Below the pieces are notes generated by a model. The model did not search any database and was not told where the DNA came from. It saw only the letters and a program-made list of their open reading frames with translations. From NCBI RefSeq assembly GCF_000820515.1, contig NZ_JXDG01000012.1, forward strand, positions 186,001 through 250,000: a stretch of 64,000 bases of DNA, written 5' to 3'. The DNA is from Pseudomonas batumici. Its GTDB lineage: Bacteria; Pseudomonadota; Gammaproteobacteria; Pseudomonadales; Pseudomonadaceae. The stretch's first letter is position 1. Each line of letters begins with the position of its first letter. The position numbers were made by a program, and so were the translations under genes. Below, piece by piece: positions 37,461 to 47,473 of this stretch.

Positions 37461-37910
37461 TCAGCGTTTCAGGCGCAGATGCAGCAAAGGGTACGGTTGG
37501 CCCATGCCATCCTTCTCCGACCGACCGATGACCTCGAAGCCCTGCTTGAAATAGAAACCGATCGCCTGGGGGTTCTGTTCGTTGACGTCCAGTTCGTCGG
37601 CATTCAGGTGCTCGATGGCATAGCTGAGCAACTGCTTGCCCAGGCCTTTGCCACGCTCTTTCGGGTCGATGAAGAGCATTTCGATCTTGCCCGCCGCAAC
37701 CCCGGCGAACCCGGTGATGCGTTGGCGTGAGTCGCGGGTACAGATCAGCATGACCGCATCCAGGTAATGGGTCAGCAGCATGTTCTTCAACAGTTCGATG
37801 TAGCTGTCCGGCAGGAAATCATGGGTGGCGCGCACCGAGGCTTCCCAGAGACGGGCCAGTTCCGGGTAGTCGCCGGGCTTGGGGGTGTGGATGACCGTGA
37901 GCTGGCGCAT
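37461..37910 (-). CDS. GNAT-family N-acetyltransferase
   Basis: A 149-residue GCN5-related acetyltransferase. Motif A is IDPKERGKGLGKQLLSYAIEH, with the acetyl-CoA pyrophosphate-binding R-G-x-G-x-G/L signature (reported in part). Motif B is NEQNPQAIGFYFKQGFEVIGR. The N-terminal part resembles YjaB/PhnO-like proteins. The substrate is unknown. It lies between the pseudouridine-synthase homologue and rimO, and a terminator separates it from rimO. Confidence 0.88.
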   Translation of the reverse strand: MRQLTVIHTPKPGDYPELARLWEASVRATHDFLPDSYIELLKNMLLTHYLDAVMLICTRDSRQRITGFAGVAAGKIEMLFIDPKERGKGLGKQLLSYAIEHLNADELDVNEQNPQAIGFYFKQGFEVIGRSEKDGMGQPYPLLHLRLKR

Positions 37911-37965
37911 GCAGCAGGCTCCTTGCGTCGCTGTCGTTGTTATTCATGAGCCAGACTATAGACGG

Positions 37966-38004
37966 AAAAAAGCCCCGCATCTCGTTGAAAGGGCGGGGCT
38001 TTTC
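37966..38004 (-). terminator. Bidirectional terminator after rimO
   Basis: AAAAAGCCCCGC and GCGGGGCTTTT form a strong stem around a 14-base loop. On the minus strand, rimO transcripts meet the stem and then a T-run (the A-run at 37966-37970 read in reverse). It lies 16 bp after the rimO stop codon. Confidence 0.88.
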
Positions 38005-38019
38005 AGGTTTTTTCAGCGC

Positions 38020-39357
38020 TTAGATCGTTTCAGCCCACAGGTCGTATTCGTCGGCATCGGTGACGCGGCACCAGACCTTGTCGCCGGGCTTGAGGTCGCC
38101 GGCGCCGTCGATGAACACGTTGCCGTCGATTTCCGGGGCGTCGAAGAAGCAACGACCGACCGCGCCTTGTTCGTCGACCTCGTCGATCAGCACTTCGATG
38201 TCGCGGCCGATGCGCAGTTGCAGGCGGGCGCTGCTGATGGCCTGCTGATGGGCCATGAAGCGCTCCCAGCGCTCCTGCTTGACGTCATCCGGGACCACGT
38301 CCAGGCCCAGGTCGTTGGCTGGCGCGCCTTCGACCGGCGAGTACTGGAAGCAGCCGACGCGGTCGAGCTGGGCTTCGGTCAGCCAGTCGAGCAGGTACTG
38401 GAAGTCTTCCTCGGTTTCGCCGGGGAAACCGACGATGAAGGTCGAACGGATGATCAGGTCCGGGCAGATTTCGCGCCAGTTCTTGATCCGCGCCAGGGTC
38501 TTGTCTTCGAACGCCGGGCGTTTCATCGACTTGAGCACTTTCGGGCTGGCGTGCTGGAACGGGATGTCCAGGTACGGCAGGATCTTGCCGGCGGCCATCA
38601 GCGGGATCAGCTCGTCGACATGCGGGTACGGGTAGACGTAGTGCAGGCGCACCCACACGCCCAGGGTGGCGAGGGCTTCGCACAGCTCGGTCATGCGGGT
38701 CTTCACCGGCGCGCCGTTCCAGAAGCCGGTGCGGTACTTCACGTCGACGCCGTAGGCGCTGGTGTCCTGGGAGATCACCAGCAGCTCCTTGACCCCGGAC
38801 TTGACCAGGCGCTGGGCTTCGTCGAGAACGTCGCCCACCGGACGGCTGACCAGCTTGCCGCGCATCGACGGGATGATGCAGAAGCTGCAGCTGTGGTTGC
38901 AGCCTTCGGAAATCTTCAGGTACGCGTAGTGGCGTGGCGTCAGCTTGATGCCCTGTGGCGGTACCAGGTCGATCAGCGGGTTGTGGTCCTGGCGCGGCGG
39001 TACGACTTCGTGCACGGCGCTGACCACCTGCTCGTACTGCTGCGGGCCGGTCACGGCCAGTACGCTGGGGTGCACGTCGCGGATGTTGCCTTCCTCGACG
39101 CCCATGCAGCCGGTGACGATCACCTTGCCGTTTTCCTTGATGGCTTCGCCGATCACTTCCAGGGACTCGGCCTTGGCGCTGTCGATAAAGCCGCAGGTGT
39201 TGACCACCACGACATCGGCGTCCTGGTAGGTGGACACCACATCATAGCCTTCCATGCGCAGTTGCGTCAGGATGCGCTCGGAGTCGACCAGAGCTTTCGG
39301 GCAACCCAGGGATACGAAGCCGACCTTCGGGTTGGCTGGCGCGGTAGGGGTGGACAT
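38020..39357 (-). CDS. rimO: Ribosomal protein S12 methylthiotransferase
   Basis: Radical-SAM enzyme that adds a methylthio group to Asp88/89 of ribosomal protein S12. The 445-residue product has the N-terminal UPF0004 domain with three cluster-binding Cys (in [19 protein letters not shown] and TGCMGVEEG). The radical-SAM CxxxCxxC is in [16 protein letters not shown] (about residue 150), and a C-terminal TRAM domain (about 380-440) is present. The start at 39357 gives [19 protein letters not shown]; the longer in-frame start at 39402 is not favoured. Confidence 0.96.
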   Translation of the reverse strand: MSTPTAPANPKVGFVSLGCPKALVDSERILTQLRMEGYDVVSTYQDADVVVVNTCGFIDSAKAESLEVIGEAIKENGKVIVTGCMGVEEGNIRDVHPSVLAVTGPQQYEQVVSAVHEVVPPRQDHNPLIDLVPPQGIKLTPRHYAYLKISEGCNHSCSFCIIPSMRGKLVSRPVGDVLDEAQRLVKSGVKELLVISQDTSAYGVDVKYRTGFWNGAPVKTRMTELCEALATLGVWVRLHYVYPYPHVDELIPLMAAGKILPYLDIPFQHASPKVLKSMKRPAFEDKTLARIKNWREICPDLIIRSTFIVGFPGETEEDFQYLLDWLTEAQLDRVGCFQYSPVEGAPANDLGLDVVPDDVKQERWERFMAHQQAISSARLQLRIGRDIEVLIDEVDEQGAVGRCFFDAPEIDGNVFIDGAGDLKPGDKVWCRVTDADEYDLWAETI

Positions 39358-39658
39358 GTCTAACCTCGGTATAGGGTGTCGAGCCGCTTGGGGCAAGGGC
39401 ATCGCTTGGGCGCTGGCGCGCCTCTGATCAAAAAGTGCGCAATTCTAGCGATGGCTGAGGCACTTGACCAGCTTTATGCGGGGAAATGCGACGAGTGCTG
39501 CGCTATGCTTCGCGCCAATGCGAGATGCTGTCATTTTTTGTTTCAAAATAACCGATGACTTGTAAATCGTCGGCAACTGTAAGAAAAACAGCGCATGCTG
39601 CAAAAAAAAGCATAGTGCTTCTTGAAAGAAGCCTTGGTCCGGGGTGTAGGAGTAGTTG
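39358..39658. promoter_or_regulatory. Divergent promoter region, rimO / kup
   Basis: 301 bp between divergent rimO and kup. The kup side has two adjacent potential hairpins (ATGCT...AGCAT around an A-run near 39595-39613, and CTTCTT...AAGAAG near 39619-39631), then GTAGGAG as ribosome-binding site. No specific operator is recognised. Confidence 0.45.
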
Positions 39659-41557
39659 ATGGGTGGTCACGCAGTGAGTGAGGGGCAGGGGCACTCGACG
39701 GCAAAGCCGTTGGGTATGCTGGTAGCGGCGGTAGGGGTGGTGTACGGCGACATCGGCACCAGCCCGTTATACACCCTCAAGGAGGTGTTCACTGGCGGTT
39801 ACGGGGTGCAGGTCAGCCCAGACGGTGTCCTGGGGATTCTGGCGCTGATCTTCTGGTCGCTGGTCTGGGTGGTTGCGATCAAGTACGTGTTGTTCATCCT
39901 GCGTGCCGACAACCAGGGCGAAGGCGGGATCATGGCCTTGACCGCGCTGGCGCGGCGGGCCTCGGCGTCCTACCCGAAATTGCAGTCGGTGCTGGTGATT
40001 CTCGGGCTGATCGGTGCGGCGCTGTTCTACGGTGACAGCATGATCACCCCGGCGATTTCGGTCCTTTCGGCGGTCGAGGGCCTGGAAATCGCCTTCGACG
40101 GGCTGGAGCACTGGGTGGTACCGCTGTCATTGGTGGTGCTGGTGGGATTGTTCCTGATCCAGAAGCACGGTACCGCGAGTATCGGCAAGCTGTTCGGGCC
40201 GGTAATGGTGGCGTGGTTCGTGGTACTGGGGGTCATGGGGGCCTACGGTATTTCCCTGCGCCCTGAAGTGCTGAGTGCGTTGAACCCGATGTGGTGCGTG
40301 CGCTTCTTCACCACCCACCCGGGCGTGGGTGTGGCGATCCTGGGGGCGGTGGTACTGGCGTTGACCGGTGCCGAAGCCTTGTACGCCGACATGGGCCACT
40401 TCGGGCGCAAGCCGATTGCCCGCGCCTGGTTCGCCCTGGTGCTGCCGGCGCTGGTCCTGAACTACTTCGGCCAGGGCGCCTTGCTGCTGGAAAACCCGGA
40501 TGCCGCGCGCAACCCCTTCTATCTGCTGGCGCCGGGCTGGGCGCTGATTCCGCTGGTGGTGCTATCGACCCTGGCGACGGTGATCGCTTCCCAGGCGGTG
40601 ATCTCCGGGGCGTTCTCCCTGACTCGCCAGGCGATCCAGTTGGGCTACATCCCGCGCATGTATACCCAGCACACCTCCAGTGCCGAGCAGGGGCAGATCT
40701 ACATCGGCGCGGTAAACTGGACCCTGATGGTCGGTGTGGTCCTGCTGGTGATCGGGTTCGGTTCGTCCAACGCCCTGGCCTCGGCCTACGGCGTGGCGGT
40801 GACCGGGACCATGCTGATCACCAGTATCCTGGTGGCGGCGGTGATGCTGCTGCTGTGGAAATGGTCGCCGATCCTGACCGTGCCGATCCTGGTGGGCTTC
40901 CTGCTGGTGGACGGGCTGTTCTTCGCCGCCAACGTGCCCAAGATCGTCCAGGGCGGTGCCTTTCCGGTACTGGCGGGGATCGTGCTGTTTATCCTCATGA
41001 CCACCTGGAAACGCGGCAAGGAGCTGGTGGTGGACCGCCTGGACGAAGGGGCCCTGCCGTTGCCGATCTTTATCGAGAGCATTCGGGTGCAGCCGCCCCA
41101 CCGGGTGCAGGGTACGGCGGTGTTCCTCACCGGTCGGCCGGATGCGGTGCCCCATGCCTTGTTGCACAACTTGTTGCACAACCAGGTGCTGCATGAGCAG
41201 GTGGTGTTGTTGACGGTGGTCTACGAGGATATTCCACGGGTGCCGGCACAACGGCGGTTCGAGGTGGCTTCCTATGGGACGGGCTTCTTCCGGGTCATCC
41301 TGCACTTCGGCTTCATCGATGAGCCGGATATTCCCCAGGCGCTGAAATTGTGCCATCTGGATGAGCTGGATTTCAGCCCGATGCGCACCACCTATTTCCT
41401 CAGCCGCGAGACGGTGGTCGCTTCGAAGATCGTCGGGATGGCGCGTTGGCGGGAGAACCTGTTCGCCTTCATGCTGAAGAATGCCAACGGTAGCCTGCGT
41501 TTCTTCAAGCTGCCGGTGAACCGGGTGATCGAGCTGGGGACGCAGGTCGAGATCTGA
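39659..41557 (+). CDS. kup: Low-affinity potassium transporter Kup
   Basis: K+/H+ symporter of the KUP/HAK family, active at low pH and under osmotic stress. The 632-residue product has about 12 transmembrane helices over residues 15-440. [17 protein letters not shown] is the signature segment of the first helix, followed by a soluble C-terminal domain (about 450-632). The ATG at 39659 follows GTAGGAG; a TTG immediately before it could also initiate and would add one residue. A perfect terminator follows, so it is monocistronic. Confidence 0.96.
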   Translation: MGGHAVSEGQGHSTAKPLGMLVAAVGVVYGDIGTSPLYTLKEVFTGGYGVQVSPDGVLGILALIFWSLVWVVAIKYVLFILRADNQGEGGIMALTALARRASASYPKLQSVLVILGLIGAALFYGDSMITPAISVLSAVEGLEIAFDGLEHWVVPLSLVVLVGLFLIQKHGTASIGKLFGPVMVAWFVVLGVMGAYGISLRPEVLSALNPMWCVRFFTTHPGVGVAILGAVVLALTGAEALYADMGHFGRKPIARAWFALVLPALVLNYFGQGALLLENPDAARNPFYLLAPGWALIPLVVLSTLATVIASQAVISGAFSLTRQAIQLGYIPRMYTQHTSSAEQGQIYIGAVNWTLMVGVVLLVIGFGSSNALASAYGVAVTGTMLITSILVAAVMLLLWKWSPILTVPILVGFLLVDGLFFAANVPKIVQGGAFPVLAGIVLFILMTTWKRGKELVVDRLDEGALPLPIFIESIRVQPPHRVQGTAVFLTGRPDAVPHALLHNLLHNQVLHEQVVLLTVVYEDIPRVPAQRRFEVASYGTGFFRVILHFGFIDEPDIPQALKLCHLDELDFSPMRTTYFLSRETVVASKIVGMARWRENLFAFMLKNANGSLRFFKLPVNRVIELGTQVEI

Positions 41558-41571
41558 CAGTCCCGGGCATG

Positions 41572-41612
41572 AAAAAGCCCCCGTTGCCTTGCGGCAGCGG
41601 GGGCTTTTTCTT
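41572..41612 (+). terminator. Intrinsic terminator after kup
   Basis: AAAAAGCCCCCG and CGGGGGCTTTTT form the main stem, with a further GTTGCC/GGCAGC section around a TTGC loop. It lies 15 bp after the kup stop and can act in both directions, with a T-run on both sides. Confidence 0.9.
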
Positions 41613-41651
41613 TGGGGCTGGTTGGACGGTATTTGCGCTGAAACACCGTGC

Positions 41652-41735
41652 TGTAGGAGCCGGCTTGCTGGCGATTACGATGCTGGATTCACCACCGCCA
41701 TCGCTGGCAATCGAGCGTCGACCGGCGCTCCTACA
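41652..41735. repeat. REP/BIME-type palindromic repeat
   Basis: TGTAGGAGCCGGCTTGCTGG at the left and a different right arm, TCGACCGGCGCTCCTACA. The right arm matches the complete hairpin at 47421-47452, so this element is a hybrid of two REP subtypes. It lies between convergent kup and the virJ-like gene. Confidence 0.8.
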
Positions 41736-41744
41736 GGGCTCGCA

Positions 41745-43025
41745 TCACTCGCTTTTACCCTGACGCTTCTGTATCGCATCCACCAGGCGCTTGGCCAGCG
41801 CCGGGTAGTTCTCGTCGAAGTGATGACCCCCTGGCAACTTGAGGCTTTCACCCACCGCGGTCGTGGTGGTGCAACCACTTTCCTTCACTTCGTCCTGCCC
41901 GTAGATGCACAACACTTTGGCCGCCGGCAGCTTGGCCATGTCCGGACCGGTATCGAGCTCCATGCCGGCCTTGCCCAGCCAGCCGTCAACATGGATCTCG
42001 AAACTGCCGCTGCGGGCGAACGCCAGCAGGATGATCGCGTCGACCCGCTGCTGTTCGGCTGCCGGCATGCGGTTGTAGATCGCCGGTAGTACGTCGGCAC
42101 CGAAGGAGTAGCCGGTCAGGACGAAACGCTTGGTGCCCCACTTCTGCCGGTAGTGCTGCATCAGTTCGGTCAGGTCGGTGGCACTCTGCTCCGGGCTCTT
42201 GTGCTGCCAGTAGTAACGCAGGGTGTCGATGCCCACCACCGGGTAGCCGATCTTCGCCATTTCCCCCGCCACGTCGCGGTCCAGGTCGCGCCAGCCGCCG
42301 TCGCCGGAGAGGAACAGGGTGACGGTGTCGGTGGTCTGGCCCGCCGGGACTTCCACCACGGGAATGGCCAGGCCGCCATTGTCCGAACCCACCAGCATCT
42401 TGCGCAGTTCGTTGTTCAGCACCTGGGGCAGGTGCACGTCATAGTCGCTGATGCTGGTTTCGGCGTTGGGCTGGTCGCGCACGAACGCCGCGCTCGGATC
42501 ATCCGGGCCGTCGTTCCAGGCCACCAGCCAGTGGCCGTGGGCGGCGGTCTTGGGTACCGGGGTGGTGCAACCCTCTTGCTCGAGCACGAAGCCCACCGAG
42601 ATGGCCTGGGCCTTGTCGTCGGTCTGGGCCGCCAGCCAGTTCCAGGCCAGGGACGCGCCCGGGCCGATGCCGCTGACCAGGGTCGCCTGACCCTTAAGCT
42701 GTTGCAGGGCGCTGTCCAGGGCTTTCTGCTGCAGCACGCAGTTATCCTTGGGCAGGATCACCTGGACGATCTGCGCCGCGCCGCCACGGCTCAGGGCGGA
42801 CAATTGCTTGTCGCTCAGGGCGTCTTCGGCGAGGGTCGCCACCACCACCTGGGCCTTGGGCGTGGTGCCCGGGATCAGGCGGGTCAGGGTGGAACCGTCG
42901 GCCTGGCTCAGGTGTTCAAGGGTGGGTTCCGGCGCGGGGCGGTTCCAGAACCAGTAGCCGCCTCCCGCGAGCGCAGCCAGGAGCAGCACGATTACCAGTA
43001 AAAATCGCCAGGAGCGTCGAATCAT
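41745..43025 (-). CDS. AcvB/VirJ-family periplasmic hydrolase, probable aminoacyl-phosphatidylglycerol hydrolase
   Basis: A 426-residue protein with an N-terminal signal or membrane anchor (about residues 6-25, RFLLVIVLLLAALAGG) and a C-terminal VirJ alpha/beta-hydrolase domain (about 225-426). SGDGGWRDLD, the nucleophile elbow GYSFGADVLP and a C-terminal GGHHFDENY supply the probable Ser-Asp-His site. It overlaps mprF by 1 bp. In P. aeruginosa the equivalent pair (PA0919/PA0920) makes and hydrolyses alanyl-phosphatidylglycerol, and Agrobacterium AcvB hydrolyses lysyl-phosphatidylglycerol. The hydrolase role here is inferred from that arrangement. Confidence 0.88.
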   Translation of the reverse strand: MIRRSWRFLLVIVLLLAALAGGGYWFWNRPAPEPTLEHLSQADGSTLTRLIPGTTPKAQVVVATLAEDALSDKQLSALSRGGAAQIVQVILPKDNCVLQQKALDSALQQLKGQATLVSGIGPGASLAWNWLAAQTDDKAQAISVGFVLEQEGCTTPVPKTAAHGHWLVAWNDGPDDPSAAFVRDQPNAETSISDYDVHLPQVLNNELRKMLVGSDNGGLAIPVVEVPAGQTTDTVTLFLSGDGGWRDLDRDVAGEMAKIGYPVVGIDTLRYYWQHKSPEQSATDLTELMQHYRQKWGTKRFVLTGYSFGADVLPAIYNRMPAAEQQRVDAIILLAFARSGSFEIHVDGWLGKAGMELDTGPDMAKLPAAKVLCIYGQDEVKESGCTTTTAVGESLKLPGGHHFDENYPALAKRLVDAIQKRQGKSE

Positions 43026-45667
43026 CAGCGTTTCACCAATCCAGTCAGGCCGCCCGCAATCAGGGCGGCGGTATCGGCCAGTGCGACCAGCGGATCGAGT
43101 CCTGCCGGCACGGCCATGTAACGGGGTTCCCAGTCAGGCTGGAACTTGTCCTTGAAGCGACGCAGGCCCTGGAAGTTGTAGAGCTGCTCGCCACGCTGGA
43201 ACACCATCGAGCCCAGGCGCTGGGTCAAGGGAGCGCCACGCCGCGGTTGCAGGCCCGACAGCGGCACCATGCCCAGGCTGAAGCGCGCGTATCCGTGAGC
43301 CTTATAATGCTGAATCAGGCCGACCATCAAGAACTCCATGGTCAGCTTGGGGGCTTCGGGGTGCGCGCGCATCAGGTCGAGACTGGCCAGTTCATGGCTG
43401 TGGGTCTCGAGCAGGTTGGCGAACGCCACCGGGCGGCCCTCGAAGTGGATGATCGCGATGCGGAAGTGGTTGATGTACTCGGGGCTGAAGCGGCCCAGGG
43501 AGAAACCTTTCTCGCGCACGTTCTTGCCAGTGAGCCAGGCGTCGGAGATGACCTTGAGTTCATCCAGCGGGGCCTGCCCCGGTTCGTAGATCTCCAGCGA
43601 CAGGCCGTCGCGGCTGCCTCGGTTCCAGGTGTAGCGCAGGTCCTTCATCTCCTTGCCCTTGGACTCCAGGTCAAAGCGATGCAGGTCGACCCGGGCTTCT
43701 TCGCCGAGCTTGATGGCGGTCAGGCCGATGTCCATGTAGTACGGCAGGTTCTCGGCACGTACCTGATAGAACACCGGGCGGGCATGATGGGTGTCGCACA
43801 GGTCGCGGAACTGCCAGATCAGCTCGGCGCGCTGGCGGGCCGGCCCGATCGGATCGTAGAGCGCCACCAGGCTGCGGCCGCGACGGGCGTACATCAGGAA
43901 GGCGCTGTCGCTGGGGTGGAACAGGAAGGCTTTGTCACCGGTCAGGGCCAGGCCGCCGTCAGGCTGGTCCGAGGCCATCAGGACCTTGAGCGCACGCTCC
44001 ATTTCCTCGGGCGTGGGCTGGTGAATCACCGGGCGTGCCGTACGCAGCAGCCAGGTCAGCGAAACGACGACCAGCACCACGGCTGCCCCCAGCAGCGAGC
44101 GCAGGCCACGGGGTGCATCGCCATCCAGCGCAAACTGCCACCAGAGCTCGTGGCTGTAGGGCACATCCTGGTAAGCGAACAGCAGCAACCAGACCGAGGC
44201 CCCGAGCACGCAGAGGCTGGCCACCAGGTAGAGCGGCGAGAACGGCAGTTCGGTGAGGCGGCTGGGGCGATAGAAGGAGCGCCGGAAAATCCCCAGCAGG
44301 CAGGCGGTGGCCGTCAGCATGCTGGCTTCTTCCCAGTCGAAGCCCTTGAGCAGGGAGAGCAGGGCGCCCACCAGCAGCAAGGTCATGGTCAGCATCCAGG
44401 CGGCGGATAGGCGGCGACGCAGGCCCTGGGCCAGCAGCAGGCACAACACGCCCACCAGGCTGGCGCCGAAGTGCGAGGCGTCGATCAGGCGATCCGGTAC
44501 CAGGAAGTCGATGCCTTCCAAGCGGGTGTCGATTTCCGGGGTCGCGCCGGAGAACAGCAGGACCACGCCGGACAGGAACACCAGCACCGCCAGGATCGGC
44601 GCCGCGAAGCCCGAGGCGACGCGCATGCTTTGCCGGGTGGTTATCAGGCGCTGGGCTTCCGTGCTCAGCAGGGCCAGGCAGGCCAGCAGCAACGGCAACA
44701 GCACATAGATCAGGCGATAGAGCAGCAGTGCGGCGGCCAGCGGTGCCGCGCCCAGTTCATTGGCGAAGGCCGCCAGCAGAATGGCTTCGAATACGCCGAC
44801 ACCGCCAGGTACATGGCTCAGCACGCCGGCGGCCAGGGCCAGCAGGTACACCAGCAGGAACGCGCCGAACGGCGGTGCCTCGGGCAGCAGCAGATAGAGC
44901 ACGGTCGCGGCGGCCGCCACGTCCAGGGCGGTAATCACCAGTTGCAGCAGGGTCAGGCGGGCGCTGGGCAGGCGCAGGGTGCGACGCCCGACCTTGACCA
45001 GCAGGTTGTCCTTGATCGGCTGCTCCGGCAGGTGACGGCGGTAGATGCCGAGCGCCAGCAGGGCCATCAGGGCCAGCACGGCCATGGCAATGCCGCCCAG
45101 GAGGTAGGCGGGCAGGTGCAGGGCTGCGGACGCCGCGGGCAGGTTGCTCAGGGTTGCCAGGGCAGCCAGCGGTGGCAGGGCGCAACCCAGCGACAGGCTG
45201 GCGAACAGGGTCATCCGCGCGACTTCTGCGGCCCCCAGGCCATGGCGGGCATAGAGTCGGTAGCGCACCGAACCGCCGGACAGCAGCGACAGGCCGATGG
45301 CGTTGCCGATGGCAAAGGCGGTGAAGCCGCCGAGTGCCAGGGTGCGCCCCGGCAGCTTCACATCGGCGTAGCGGCTGGCGGACCATTCATAGCCCAGCAG
45401 GACAACGAAGCCGATGGCGGTTGCCGCCAACGCACCGCCCAGGGCTGGCTTGGGCACGCTGAGAATCGAATCGTGCAGGGCGTCCAGGTCGAGTTCGATC
45501 AACAGGTGGCGACAGGCAATCAAGGCGATGGCGAACAGAAACAGGGTGACGGCCAGGCCGACGGATTGCCGGTACTTGCTCAGCAGATCCAGCCAACGCA
45601 GACGGGTGGCGGTGATCGGGTGTGTCGCTGTGACAGCATCGTGTGGTTCGGACGAGTTGGCGCGCAT
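43025..45667 (-). CDS. mprF: Bifunctional phosphatidylglycerol flippase/aminoacyl synthase MprF
   Basis: Adds an amino acid from aminoacyl-tRNA to phosphatidylglycerol and flips the product to the outer leaflet, lowering membrane charge and raising resistance to cationic peptides. The 880-residue product has about 14 transmembrane helices (residues 30-530) and a cytosolic GNAT-like synthase domain (about 560-870). That domain includes ARRGRSLVALYDPIGP, RFDLESKGKEMKDLRYTWNR (start of the motif only) and the conserved C-terminal LGMVPLSGLQPRRG. The amino acid, Ala or Lys, cannot be read directly. The paired VirJ-type gene and Pseudomonas lineage favour alanine. The ATG at 45667 follows GAGGTGATTG. 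Confidence 0.93.
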   Translation of the reverse strand: MRANSSEPHDAVTATHPITATRLRWLDLLSKYRQSVGLAVTLFLFAIALIACRHLLIELDLDALHDSILSVPKPALGGALAATAIGFVVLLGYEWSASRYADVKLPGRTLALGGFTAFAIGNAIGLSLLSGGSVRYRLYARHGLGAAEVARMTLFASLSLGCALPPLAALATLSNLPAASAALHLPAYLLGGIAMAVLALMALLALGIYRRHLPEQPIKDNLLVKVGRRTLRLPSARLTLLQLVITALDVAAAATVLYLLLPEAPPFGAFLLVYLLALAAGVLSHVPGGVGVFEAILLAAFANELGAAPLAAALLLYRLIYVLLPLLLACLALLSTEAQRLITTRQSMRVASGFAAPILAVLVFLSGVVLLFSGATPEIDTRLEGIDFLVPDRLIDASHFGASLVGVLCLLLAQGLRRRLSAAWMLTMTLLLVGALLSLLKGFDWEEASMLTATACLLGIFRRSFYRPSRLTELPFSPLYLVASLCVLGASVWLLLFAYQDVPYSHELWWQFALDGDAPRGLRSLLGAAVVLVVVSLTWLLRTARPVIHQPTPEEMERALKVLMASDQPDGGLALTGDKAFLFHPSDSAFLMYARRGRSLVALYDPIGPARQRAELIWQFRDLCDTHHARPVFYQVRAENLPYYMDIGLTAIKLGEEARVDLHRFDLESKGKEMKDLRYTWNRGSRDGLSLEIYEPGQAPLDELKVISDAWLTGKNVREKGFSLGRFSPEYINHFRIAIIHFEGRPVAFANLLETHSHELASLDLMRAHPEAPKLTMEFLMVGLIQHYKAHGYARFSLGMVPLSGLQPRRGAPLTQRLGSMVFQRGEQLYNFQGLRRFKDKFQPDWEPRYMAVPAGLDPLVALADTAALIAGGLTGLVKR

Positions 45668-45908
45668 CAATCACCTCGAGGATTGTGCGCGACAGGATGG
45701 GGGTATCCAGCCAAGTTACCAATCCCTATGGACAAAATAAGTGCAAATATTAACGTGTCTGGCCGTTGTACGGCGACCCACGCCCCGGGGCAGTTTGTAG
45801 AGGATTTGTTGCGAACTCAGCTTAGCCTGTGCAGCCATTGACTCCGGTATTCGTCGAGGGTTCGATCGGCCCTGCGGTGTTTTGCATGAAAGTTTTTTCG
45901 GCGGATAC

Positions 45909-45938
45909 AAAAAAGGCCACTCTTTCGAGCAGCCTTTT
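45909..45938 (-). terminator. Intrinsic terminator of tRNA-fMet
   Basis: On the minus strand, AAAAGGC pairs with GCCTTTT, with an inner CTC-GAAA-GAG hairpin, followed by a T-run. It lies 9 bp downstream of the tRNA 3' end and closes a monocistronic tRNA transcript. Confidence 0.85.
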
Positions 45939-45946
45939 CTGATGTT

Positions 45947-46023
<77 letters not shown>

Positions 46024-46316
46024 TCTGATAGGGCTTATGTTACAGGGAAACGCCGCGCTGTCAAACCTTATTTGAGAAAACCCCTTTATTGTTCAAATGC
46101 TTAGCGCTCAAGGCGAGCGCTGCAGCAAGGCTCTGGGCTATGCCGGGCAAGGCTTTCAGCTCTATTGGCGAATGTTTTTCGATTGAGAAATTAAATTCAG
46201 AAGTGCTATTTCCTACAGGTTAGGAAGAAGATTCAAACTACTGGTGCTATATACAGGTGTCGGTGAGATACTGCTGGCTTGTACCGTTTCCGCTCCCTGA
46301 ATGAACGCCTGATTTC
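46024..46316. promoter_or_regulatory. Divergent promoter region, tRNA-fMet / dinB
   Basis: 293 bp of mostly AT-richer sequence between the tRNA and dinB. It holds the tRNA promoter (right to left) and, near its right end, the LexA-type box of dinB at 46241-46256. Nothing else is recognised. Confidence 0.6.
46241..46256. promoter_or_regulatory. LexA (SOS) box upstream of dinB
   Basis: CTGGTGCTATATACAG fits CTG-N10-CAG, the gamma-proteobacterial LexA consensus, and its right half TATATACAG matches fully. It ends 60 bp before the dinB ATG, a usual operator position. Confidence 0.82.
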
Positions 46317-47378
46317 ATGACGCAACGCAAAATCATCCACGTCGACTGTGATTGCTTCTACGCCGCCATCGAGATGCGTGATAACCCGAGCCTGGTCGGC
46401 AAACCCATGGCGGTGGGCGGTTCGGCGGATCGGCGTGGGGTGATCGCGACCTGCAATTACGAAGCGCGGGCCTTTGGGGTGCGTTCGGCGATGTCGTCAC
46501 GCCATGCCTTGAGCCTGTGTCCGGACCTACTCATCGTCAAGCCGCGGATGGAGGCCTATAAGGAGGCATCGAAGGATATTCAGGCGATCTTTCGCGACTA
46601 CACCGACCTGATCGAGCCCTTGTCCCTGGACGAGGCCTACCTGGATGTATCCGACAGTCCGCACTTTGCCGGCAGCGCGACGCGTATCGCCCAGGACATC
46701 CGGCGCCGGGTGTCGAAACAGTTGCATATCACCGTCTCCGCCGGGGTGGCTCCCAACAAGTTCCTGGCCAAGATCGCCAGTGACTGGAAAAAGCCCAATG
46801 GCCTGTTTGTGATCACGCCGGACCAGGTGGAGGATTTCGTCGCCGGCTTGCCGGTCAGCAAGTTGCATGGGGTCGGCAAGGTCACGGCGGAGAAGCTCGG
46901 GCGGTTGGGGATCGTCGATTGCCTGCAACTGCGCGAGTGGAGCAAGTTGGCGCTGGTCCGCGAGTTCGGCAGTTTTGGCGAGCGCCTGTGGGGGCTGGCC
47001 CGGGGCATCGATGAACGGCTGGTACATAACGACAGTCGGCGGCAGTCGGTGAGTGTCGAACATACCTACGATGCCGACCTGCCGGACCTTGCCAGTTGCC
47101 TGGAAAAACTACCCGAGCTGATGGACAGCCTCGCCGAGCGCATTGCCCGACTCGACAGCAGCTATCGACCCGGCAAGCCGTTCGTCAAAGTGAAGTTCCA
47201 CGACTTTACCCAGACGACTCTGGAGCAGGCCGGGGCCGGGCGGGATCTGGAGAGTTATCGGCAGTTGCTGAGCCAGGCCTTTGCCCGAGGGGAAAGGCCG
47301 GTGCGCTTGCTGGGGATCGGTGTGCGTTTGCAGGATTTGCGCGGTGGGCACGAACAACTGGAGTTGTTCAGCCGCTGA
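46317..47378 (+). CDS. dinB: DNA polymerase IV
   Basis: Y-family translesion polymerase, SOS-induced, error-prone and lacking proofreading. The 353-residue product has IIHVDCDCFYAAIEMRD (catalytic Asp near residue 8) and SLDEAYLDVS (catalytic Asp-Glu near residue 103). LHGVGKVTAEKLGRLGI is the helix-hairpin-helix of the thumb. A little-finger domain (about 240-345) and a C-terminal clamp-binding sequence, QLELF, follow. A LexA box lies 60 bp upstream. Confidence 0.97.
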   Translation: MTQRKIIHVDCDCFYAAIEMRDNPSLVGKPMAVGGSADRRGVIATCNYEARAFGVRSAMSSRHALSLCPDLLIVKPRMEAYKEASKDIQAIFRDYTDLIEPLSLDEAYLDVSDSPHFAGSATRIAQDIRRRVSKQLHITVSAGVAPNKFLAKIASDWKKPNGLFVITPDQVEDFVAGLPVSKLHGVGKVTAEKLGRLGIVDCLQLREWSKLALVREFGSFGERLWGLARGIDERLVHNDSRRQSVSVEHTYDADLPDLASCLEKLPELMDSLAERIARLDSSYRPGKPFVKVKFHDFTQTTLEQAGAGRDLESYRQLLSQAFARGERPVRLLGIGVRLQDLRGGHEQLELFSR

Positions 47379-47420
47379 GGCGTTCAGCCTGGCGTTCGCT
47401 TTCTTGAATACGCCGCGAAC

Positions 47421-47452
47421 CCTGTAGGAGCGTCGACCGGCGCTCCTACAGG
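47421..47452. repeat. REP-type perfect hairpin
   Basis: CCTGTAGGAGCG and its exact complement CGCTCCTACAGG around the 8-base loop TCGACCGG. It lies 42 bp after dinB and just before the convergent lipoprotein gene. The sequence equals the right arm type of the REP at 41652. Confidence 0.85.
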
Positions 47453-47473
47453 TTCTGCGTTTCACCCGGGAAC

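Noticed and set aside
43247..45841. Long plus-strand frames opposite mprF
   Set aside because: Gln/His/Gly-rich shadow frames over a recognised gene; they break off where mprF changes codon bias.
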